Assembly: GCA_002683355.1 (NCBI GenBank)
Contig: NYTF01000036.1
Span: 9,245 to 14,886 of the forward strand
DNA from: Paracoccaceae bacterium
GTDB lineage: Bacteria > Pseudomonadota > Alphaproteobacteria > Rhodobacterales > Rhodobacteraceae
Reading direction: 5' to 3'
DNA length: 5,642 nt
In this document: positions 1-5,642 of the stretch, in pieces
How positions within the stretch are numbered: the stretch's first letter is position 1
How the letters are laid out: each line of letters begins with the position of its first letter
Program-made: the position numbers and the translations under genes
Notes under the pieces: model-generated
Databases searched by the model: none
The model's input: only the letters and a program-made list of their open reading frames with translations
Told to the model about the DNA's origin: nothing

Positions 1-275
1 TCTGCAACTGCATGTAAAGTCAAAGTGGTTTTGCCGGACGATTCTGGACCATATATTTCGATTATTCGTCCCTTTGGTAAACCACCAATCCCCAATGCAA
101 TATCTAACCCTATTGATCCTGTTGAAGTGGCTTCGATATCCATTACTGCGTTATCCTGGCCAAGCTTCATAATAGAACCTTTACCAAATGATCTCTCAAT
201 TTGAGCTAATGCTGCGTCTAATGCTTTTTGCTTATCCATATTTCGTCTTTCTGATAGATCTAAAATGTCACTCAT
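1..275 (-). CDS. recA: RecA recombinase, N-terminal part (3' end beyond window)
   Basis: RecA is the cytoplasmic ATP-dependent strand-exchange protein of homologous recombination, and the co-protease that triggers LexA self-cleavage in the SOS response. The visible 91 codons give the N-terminal oligomerisation helix (around residues 13-30, [20 protein letters not shown]), the GSIMKLG stretch (33-39), the EATSTGS segment (48-54), [20 protein letters not shown] (57-76) and the Walker A loop GPESSGKT (76-83). These are hallmark RecA sequences. The rest of the ATPase core and the C-terminal domain lie off the left edge. The ATG at 275 is chosen because a strong AGGAG ribosome binding site lies 7 bases upstream; a second ATG at 239 (residue 13) has no such support. 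The short leader before DKQKALD resembles Rhodobacterales RecA (family memory, not a search). It is transcribed from its own LexA-controlled promoter. Confidence 0.97.
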   Translation of the reverse strand, partial: MSDILDLSERRNMDKQKALDAALAQIERSFGKGSIMKLGQDNAVMDIEATSTGSIGLDIALGIGGLPKGRIIEIYGPESSGKTTLTLHAVA

Positions 276-282
276 AATTTAT

Positions 283-287
283 CTCCT
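283..287 (-). promoter_or_regulatory. Ribosome binding site of recA
   Basis: On the minus strand AAGGAGA precedes the recA ATG, with the AGGAG core ending 7 bases before it. This is a near-ideal Shine-Dalgarno sequence. It decides the start codon in favour of the ATG at 275 over the in-frame ATG at 239. Confidence 0.85.
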
Positions 288-324
288 TATTTCATATCAC
301 TTAAATAGCTTCAATCGAAGGTTT

Positions 325-339
325 GTTCTTGAAATGTTC
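325..339. promoter_or_regulatory. LexA operator (SOS box) of recA, alphaproteobacterial type
   Basis: The plus strand reads GTTCTTGAAATGTTC, a perfect GTTC-N7-GTTC direct repeat (GAAC-N7-GAAC on the recA strand). This is the known LexA box of Alphaproteobacteria and differs from the CTG-N10-CAG palindrome of gammaproteobacteria. It lies 50-64 bases upstream of the recA start codon, overlapping or just downstream of the proposed transcription start. That is where bound LexA would block RNA polymerase and where RecA-stimulated LexA cleavage would release it. The motif is seen directly; LexA binding is inferred from the family and the position. Confidence 0.88.
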
Positions 340-345
340 TAATTA

Positions 346-374
346 CTTATGGGTACAAAAGAAGAACAAAGCAA
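346..374 (-). promoter_or_regulatory. Probable recA promoter (-35/-10)
   Basis: On the minus strand TTGCTT (374-369) and CATAAG (351-346) are separated by 17 bases and resemble sigma-70 -35 and -10 elements, with 3/6 and 4/6 matches to TTGACA and TATAAT. Transcription would begin near 339, exactly at the edge of the LexA box, which makes this spacing attractive. The individual matches are weak, so the boxes are tentative even though a promoter in this 137-bp gap is nearly certain. I found no convincing intrinsic terminator for the preceding guaB-rsmB operon in the same gap. Confidence 0.45.
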
Positions 375-412
375 GCACTTATTTTATAATTGTAATATAT
401 ATTGAAAATGAC

Positions 413-1585
413 CTATATTTTTTTTAAAACAGCTCCAAAAAATCCATCACTATCTAAAGAAGGTATTAATGACTTTTTATTTATAATTTTGAATGACTTG
501 GAGGAAATCATTAAATCATTTATTAATTTTTCATTTTCAATATCAAGAATTGAGCATGTTATATAGACAATATGGCCGCCATCTCTCAGCAAACCAATTC
601 CTTGTAATATTAATTTTCTTTGAGTTTTCATATAGTTAGAAAGCTTATCTTTATCTAACAGCCATTTTCCCTCTGGGTCTCTTCTCCATGAACCTGAGCC
701 AGAACAAGGTGCATCAATAATAATTTTATCATATGGGGCCGTTAATGATACGTCATCGAGTAGTCTGATCTTTACACCTGCTCTTTTAGACCTTGTTTGG
801 ATATCTTTCATCCTCTCATAATTTACATCTGCAGCATAAAAGTGAGCCAAAACGTTTGTGTTACATGCTATTGCAAGACTTTTACCACCAGCGCCAGCAC
901 ATAAATCCAATATTTTATCATTGTTATTAGTAGTAATTAATTGTGACATCAGTTGACTTCCTGCATCCTGCAGCTCAACAAAACCATTAATATAAGCCGA
1001 TGATCGCATTATATTAGGAGCACCACCCAGAATATCTAACGCAGAAGAACACAACAAATTCAATTCTGCCAAAATCTTGTCTTTTAATAAGAGCACAATA
1101 GCTTTCTCACGTGAAATTTTCTTCAGATTAACACGTAGCTGCGTTACCGACCTAGTTCTTAAAATTTTTGCAATTTCACTAAAGTCATCGCCGGTTGATC
1201 TTTTTATAATTGGCACAAGCCATCCTGGGATATCTAATTTATAAATGAAATCCGAGTCTGAGAGATCCACATTAAAATCTCTTTCAATACTAGTTAACTT
1301 GCCTGGTCCGTGAGGTGAGCCATCCAACGCACCTTTCAAATCAACATTATTAAGTTTCAAATATCCAATTAATAGATTTCGGCCACTTGATCCTCCACCA
1401 GCATACTCACATGATTTTTTTTGTCGTAAGATATCAAAAATAAGATCTCTTATTTTTCGCCTATCAGATGAACCTGCAAAGCGATTTTTTACTGCCCATC
1501 TTTTCAAAATAATTTCAATTTTTACCTCAAAAGAGTACAAGTCCAAAATTTCGATAACTGACTGATATATGGAATTAGGTTTCAC
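413..1585 (-). CDS. rsmB: RsmB/NOP-family rRNA (cytosine-C5) methyltransferase
   Basis: Predicted SAM-dependent RNA m5C methyltransferase of 390 residues; in the RsmB family the target is C967 of 16S rRNA. The N-terminal 140 or so residues form the RNA-binding, NusB-like part (RFAGSSDRRKIRDLIFDILR around 35-54 is typical of alphaproteobacterial members). The C-terminal Rossmann domain has the SAM motif LDLCAGAGGKS (226-236), motif IV DAPCSGSG (291-298, release cysteine C294) followed by WRRDPEGKW, and motif VI YITCS (341-345, catalytic cysteine C344). Both cysteines expected of an m5C enzyme are present. The start is a GTG at 1585, 9 bases after the guaB stop and without a clear ribosome binding site, so translational coupling to guaB is likely. 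The start fits the family because the IEILD helix then follows close to the N-terminus. The exact target base is inferred; a sister NOP/Sun-type specificity is possible. Confidence 0.88.
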   Translation of the reverse strand: MKPNSIYQSVIEILDLYSFEVKIEIILKRWAVKNRFAGSSDRRKIRDLIFDILRQKKSCEYAGGGSSGRNLLIGYLKLNNVDLKGALDGSPHGPGKLTSIERDFNVDLSDSDFIYKLDIPGWLVPIIKRSTGDDFSEIAKILRTRSVTQLRVNLKKISREKAIVLLLKDKILAELNLLCSSALDILGGAPNIMRSSAYINGFVELQDAGSQLMSQLITTNNNDKILDLCAGAGGKSLAIACNTNVLAHFYAADVNYERMKDIQTRSKRAGVKIRLLDDVSLTAPYDKIIIDAPCSGSGSWRRDPEGKWLLDKDKLSNYMKTQRKLILQGIGLLRDGGHIVYITCSILDIENEKLINDLMISSKSFKIINKKSLIPSLDSDGFFGAVLKKI

Positions 1586-1594
1586 CGTTAGAAG

Positions 1595-3110
<1,516 letters not shown>

Positions 3111-3115
3111 AATAA

Positions 3116-3144
3116 AATATAAAAAAAACTTCAATTAACTTGAA
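3116..3144 (-). promoter_or_regulatory. Candidate guaB promoter
   Basis: On the minus strand TTCAAG (3144-3139) and TATATT (3121-3116, 5/6 match to TATAAT) are 17 bases apart. Transcription would start near 3109, inside the distal arm of the 10-bp inverted repeat, which would suit an operator role for that repeat. A second possibility further upstream is TTCACA (3172-3167) with TATCTT (3148-3143) and an 18-base spacer. The sequence alone does not choose between them. Confidence 0.35.
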
Positions 3145-3145
3145 G
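3121..3145 (-). terminator. Hairpin followed by T8, terminator-like, pointing towards guaB
   Basis: On the minus strand CTTCAA, a 5-base loop (GTTAA) and TTGAAG form a perfect 6-bp stem (3145-3129), followed immediately by eight T residues (3128-3121). This has the layout of a small intrinsic terminator, but the stem has only two G-C pairs and would be weak. It lies upstream of guaB in the guaB direction. It could therefore stop transcription running antisense through the agmatinase gene from rlmE, act in a longer guaB leader, or simply be promoter DNA, since it overlaps a candidate -35/-10 pair. Confidence 0.35.
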
Positions 3146-3148
3146 ATA

Positions 3149-3158
3149 AGCTATAGCT
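3149..3158. repeat. 10-bp palindrome AGCTATAGCT
   Basis: A perfect palindrome sits near the middle of the divergent guaB/agmatinase intergenic region, with a further AGCT at 3164-3167. It lies between the candidate guaB promoter and the agmatinase -10 element, where a shared regulator could act. It is short and AT-rich, so chance is a realistic explanation. Confidence 0.3.
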
Positions 3159-3165
3159 AATTAAG

Positions 3166-3193
3166 CTGTGAACCTACCAACAATTATTATAAT
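3166..3193 (+). promoter_or_regulatory. Candidate promoter of the agmatinase gene
   Basis: A perfect TATAAT lies at 3188-3193, 37 bases before the start codon. The best -35 candidate is CTGTGA at 3166-3171, with a 16-base spacer and a 3/6 match. The -10 is convincing by sequence, while the -35 is weak, so an activator or an extended -10 may contribute. A transcript would start near 3200 and carry a leader of about 30 bases. Confidence 0.45.
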
Positions 3194-3217
3194 TCTTAGA
3201 ATGTAACTTTAACTATA

Positions 3218-3223
3218 AGAGGG
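3218..3223 (+). promoter_or_regulatory. Ribosome binding site of the agmatinase gene
   Basis: AGAGGG lies 7 bases before the ATG at 3231, a good purine-rich Shine-Dalgarno sequence at normal spacing. It supports this start codon. Confidence 0.7.
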
Positions 3224-3230
3224 TACTTAC

Positions 3231-4181
3231 ATGTCAATCAATAATTATGATTCTGGCCGCTTAAACTTACCATTTGTTGGTATTTCAACATTTGCCAAAA
3301 AAAAATATCAGGAAGACTGGGACAATATCGAAGCGGAAGTCGCCATCCTTGGCGCGCCATTTGATTTTGGAACACAATTTAGGGCCGGTGCTCGTTTTGG
3401 ACCAAGGGGAATTAGGGAAGCCTCAACCTTATTTTCGTTTGGACATGGGGGAGCATACGATTTCGAAGATGATGCCACCTATCTAGATGAGAATATAAGA
3501 ATCGTTGATTTAGGAGATGTGGACATTATCCATACTAATACTGAACAGTCACACAAAAATATTGAAGCGGGAGTGAAAAAAATACTAAGCGCTGGTGCTT
3601 TACCAGTCATTATTGGTGGTGACCATTCGATAAATATACCTATTATAAATGCATACAAAGATCAGAAACCTTTCCATTTAATCCAAATAGATGCGCATTT
3701 AGACTTTGTAGATGAACGCCATGGTGTTAAATTCGGCCATGGCAACCCAATGAAACGAGCAAGTGAAAAGCCATACATAACAGGCTTAACACAGATTGGA
3801 ATTCGAAATGTGTCATCAACAGCCAAAGAAGGTTATGAAGATGCTCAATCAAAAGGTTCAGACATTATTTCGGTCAGGCAACAACGCAAATTAGGTGTTT
3901 TAAAAACAATTAAACGTATAAAAGGTAGTAAAAGGGTTTATGTGACGATTGATATTGATGCATTCTGTCCTTCAATTGCCCCCGGAACTGGCACTCCCAG
4001 TCATGGAGGTTTTTTATATTACGAAGTTTTAGAAATGCTTCAAGAAATAAGTAAAAAACATGAGGTTATTGGTGTAGATTTGGTAGAAGTAGCTCCCGAT
4101 TATGATCAAAGTGGATCTACATCAATTCTTGCAGCCCAGCTACTAATGAACTTCATTGGATTTATATTTTTTAATAGGTAA
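3231..4181 (+). CDS. speB: Agmatinase-family ureohydrolase (arginase superfamily)
   Basis: Predicted cytoplasmic binuclear-manganese enzyme of 316 residues (E. coli SpeB is 306) that cleaves a guanidino group to release urea; agmatine to putrescine is the likeliest reaction. All metal ligands are present: His132 in GGDHS (129-133), Asp154, His156 and Asp158 in DAHLDF (154-159), and Asp241 and Asp243 in DIDAF (241-245). FGHG (168-171), PGTGTPSHGG (251-260) and DLVEVAPDYD (283-292, Glu286) complete the active site. The N-terminal LPFVGISTFAK and the ERHGVKFGHGNPM stretch (162-174) recall a subgroup I associate with Rhodobacterales agmatinases. It is the only plus-strand gene here, divergent from guaB and ending 13 bases from the convergent rlmE end, with no polyamine gene beside it. 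Substrate is uncertain: guanidinobutyrate or another guanidino compound cannot be excluded. Codons 23-25 form an A9 run. Confidence 0.88.
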   Translation: MSINNYDSGRLNLPFVGISTFAKKKYQEDWDNIEAEVAILGAPFDFGTQFRAGARFGPRGIREASTLFSFGHGGAYDFEDDATYLDENIRIVDLGDVDIIHTNTEQSHKNIEAGVKKILSAGALPVIIGGDHSINIPIINAYKDQKPFHLIQIDAHLDFVDERHGVKFGHGNPMKRASEKPYITGLTQIGIRNVSSTAKEGYEDAQSKGSDIISVRQQRKLGVLKTIKRIKGSKRVYVTIDIDAFCPSIAPGTGTPSHGGFLYYEVLEMLQEISKKHEVIGVDLVEVAPDYDQSGSTSILAAQLLMNFIGFIFFNR

Positions 4182-4194
4182 ATAACTGAGATTA

Positions 4195-4914
4195 TTATAC
4201 AATATCCAAACCTCGAAAACCTGTCGCAATTACAAATTTTTCTGAGCTATCAGCACGACTTGCATTGGGCTTGAAATGAGAAACTTTTTTAAAGGCCTTC
4301 TTTAGCATGGCTTGCAAATTTCCTTCTGCACCACCAGCCAACACCTTAGCAACAAAAGTTCCACCATCATCCAAAATATCAAAAGCCAAGTAGGCTGCAG
4401 CTTCACACATAGTAATTATCTTCAAATGGTCAGTTTGTTTATGTCCAGTGCTAGACGCAGCCATGTCAGACATAACTACATCCACCTTTCCATTAACTAT
4501 TTTTTTTATTTTCAGATCGGCATCAACAGCTAAAAAATCCAAAACATAACTTTCAGCTCCTAAAATTGGTTCAATCTCTTGTAAATCCACACCAATAATC
4601 CTACCTGTGGCTTTGTTAAGCCTTTCATTATTTGAATTAATTTTAGGCACGGCCACTTGAAGCCAGCCACCTGGAGCGCATCCGAGATCAACTACAGTTT
4701 TCCCAGGTATTAGAAATTGAAATTTTTCATTAATTTCTAGTATCTTGTAAGCAGCCCTACCCCGAAAGCCATCTTTCTTCGCCCTTTGGACATATGGATC
4801 GTTCAATTGCCTTTGAAGCCATCTCGTCGAACTAATCCGCCGGCCTTTTGCAGTTTTAACTTTAACTAATAATTCTCTTTGTCCACGACCAGAACTTGAT
4901 TTTATTTTTTTCAT
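4195..4914 (-). CDS. rlmE: 23S rRNA (uridine-2552-2'-O)-methyltransferase RlmE (FtsJ/RrmJ)
   Basis: RlmE methylates the 2'-OH of U2552 in the A-loop of 23S rRNA during late 50S assembly. The 239-residue protein has the complete K-D-K-E tetrad of the family: Lys57 (RAAYK), Asp150 (VVMSDMA), Lys190 (FVAK) and Glu225 ([10 protein letters not shown]). It also has the SAM motif DLGCAPGGW at 76-84. It is about 30 residues longer than the E. coli enzyme (209). The extra length is a basic N-terminal tail ([18 protein letters not shown]), which I associate with alphaproteobacterial RlmE and which probably contacts RNA. The ATG lies 8 bases after the stop of the Ppx/GppA gene, separated by an A/T-only linker with no Shine-Dalgarno sequence, so translation probably depends on the upstream gene. 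Its 3' end converges with the agmatinase gene across 13 bases. Confidence 0.95.
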   Translation of the reverse strand: MKKIKSSSGRGQRELLVKVKTAKGRRISSTRWLQRQLNDPYVQRAKKDGFRGRAAYKILEINEKFQFLIPGKTVVDLGCAPGGWLQVAVPKINSNNERLNKATGRIIGVDLQEIEPILGAESYVLDFLAVDADLKIKKIVNGKVDVVMSDMAASSTGHKQTDHLKIITMCEAAAYLAFDILDDGGTFVAKVLAGGAEGNLQAMLKKAFKKVSHFKPNASRADSSEKFVIATGFRGLDIV

Positions 4915-4922
4915 TTTTTTAA

Positions 4923-5642
4923 CTAACTTTTGTTTTCTTTGGGCATTAAAGAAAAAAGAACCCCTTCTCTTAAGCCTCGATCCGCAATAGATAGCTTATT
5001 AGTGGGCCAAAGCCTCAAAAGCGTTTGCAAAATAGCTGCTCCAGACATAATCAACTCCTGCCTATCTTTTCCTATTGATACGTCCTTTAACCTTCCTTCA
5101 GGCCCTAATGACAGATAACTTTGTATTACATCTTCAATTTGACTTGCAGATAGCTCAAGACCATCAACTTTATTTCTATCATATTTTTTTAATTTCAAAA
5201 ATGAAGATGCAATCGTTGTTATTGTACCAGAAGTTCCGATCATTTGGAACTTCTGAGTGGGTTGGTCTAATAAATTCTGGTAAGGTAAAAAGCTATATAA
5301 ATTTTCTTCAAAATGACATGCCATTAAAGCAAATTGTGCCAAATCACCTTCGACATCTTTGAATTGATCCTTTAAGGTAGCAACACCCAATGGGACAGAT
5401 ATCCAGTCAATCACCTCAGCCCCAAATTCATCGTGCACGCCCTTAAGATTAGGCTTAATCGCCGAGAGCGCTTTCCGTCTCAAGCTTGGCTTGACCTTCG
5501 TTAAATTAATCCAAATTAACTCAGTTGATCCACCGCCAATATCTATGACAAGAATTTGATCTGCCTCTTCATCAATTAGTGGTGAACAACTTATAACAGC
5601 TAGCCTAGCCTCCTCACTAGTTGGAATAATTTCAAGAGCCAA
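4923..5642 (-). CDS. Ppx/GppA-family phosphatase, C-terminal part (5' end beyond window)
   Basis: This is the last 239 codons of an exopolyphosphatase / guanosine-pentaphosphate phosphatase of the sugar kinase-Hsp70-actin superfamily. Such enzymes trim polyphosphate and/or convert pppGpp to ppGpp. The visible part starts at [13 protein letters not shown], continues through the nucleotide/phosphate-binding [12 protein letters not shown] (31-42 of the fragment) and [13 protein letters not shown] (134-146), and ends with [13 protein letters not shown] (193-205) and [11 protein letters not shown] (219-229), all typical of the family. The first codon at the window edge is an in-frame TTG preceded by missing sequence, not a real start; the N-terminal phosphate-binding motif, on the order of 100 residues, lies off the right edge. 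It forms an operon with rlmE. The sequence does not separate Ppx from GppA activity, so no symbol is given. Confidence 0.93.
   Translation of the reverse strand: MALEIIPTSEEARLAVISCSPLIDEEADQILVIDIGGGSTELIWINLTKVKPSLRRKALSAIKPNLKGVHDEFGAEVIDWISVPLGVATLKDQFKDVEGDLAQFALMACHFEENLYSFLPYQNLLDQPTQKFQMIGTSGTITTIASSFLKLKKYDRNKVDGLELSASQIEDVIQSYLSLGPEGRLKDVSIGKDRQELIMSGAAILQTLLRLWPTNKLSIADRGLREGVLFSLMPKENKS

Noticed and set aside
371..412. Possible terminator after rsmB
   Set aside because: The AT-rich stretch contains only a self-complementary AATATATATT without a loop, no G-C stem and no T-run in the right place.
3192..3202. ATTCT-T-AGAAT imperfect palindrome downstream of the agmatinase -10 element
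   Set aside because: The arms are only 5 bp and mostly A-T, so they are expected by chance in this composition.
3274..3486. Overlapping open frame within the agmatinase gene
   Set aside because: It is out of frame with a conserved ureohydrolase sequence and has no independent support.
4312..4533. Plus-strand open frame opposite rlmE
   Set aside because: It is antisense to the catalytic core of RlmE; it is a by-product of AT-rich coding DNA.
4930..5362. Two plus-strand open frames opposite the Ppx/GppA gene
   Set aside because: Both mirror conserved phosphatase sequence and show no motif, start signal or recognisable product.
5640..5642. TTG at the window edge as a start codon for the Ppx/GppA gene
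   Set aside because: The family has an N-terminal region before [13 protein letters not shown] carrying a conserved phosphate-binding motif, so the frame must continue beyond the window.

Overview
This window is an AT-rich (by eye roughly mid-thirties percent GC), tightly packed piece of bacterial chromosome made of housekeeping genes. The proteins look alphaproteobacterial. The RecA N-terminus, the RsmB/NOP-type methyltransferase, the N-terminally extended RlmE and the agmatinase all read like AT-rich versions of Rhodobacterales (Roseobacter-type) proteins. The recA promoter also carries a perfect GTTC-N7-GTTC SOS box, the LexA target typical of Alphaproteobacteria. My best guess is a streamlined, low-GC marine relative of the Rhodobacterales; that placement is inference from remembered family patterns, not a search.

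Layout by increasing coordinate: the 5' part of recA (minus strand, 1-275, cut by the window edge); its promoter and LexA box (about 283-374); rsmB-like rRNA m5C methyltransferase (minus, 413-1585) directly behind guaB, IMP dehydrogenase (minus, 1595-3049); a 181-bp divergent intergenic region (3050-3230) rich in inverted repeats; an agmatinase-family ureohydrolase (plus, 3231-4181); then rlmE (minus, 4195-4914) and the 3' two thirds of a Ppx/GppA phosphatase gene (minus, 4923-5642, cut by the window edge). There is no gene-free stretch over 300 bases. I saw no tRNA or rRNA gene, insertion sequence, CRISPR array or prophage gene.

Five of the six genes lie on the minus strand in two short operons, ppx-rlmE and guaB-rsmB, with recA as a separate SOS-controlled unit. 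The agmatinase gene is the only plus-strand gene and sits between the two operons, divergent from guaB and convergent with rlmE. The minus-strand genes share a loose theme of guanine nucleotides and ribosome maturation: GuaB makes XMP for GTP, Ppx/GppA acts on polyphosphate and/or pppGpp, and RlmE and RsmB methylate 23S and 16S rRNA. The agmatinase belongs to polyamine or guanidino-compound catabolism and has no obvious partner here.

I found no undescribed multi-gene system. The parts most worth a second look are in non-coding DNA: the LexA operator on the recA promoter, a perfect 10-bp inverted repeat in the guaB leader, and a small hairpin followed by eight T residues that points towards guaB.
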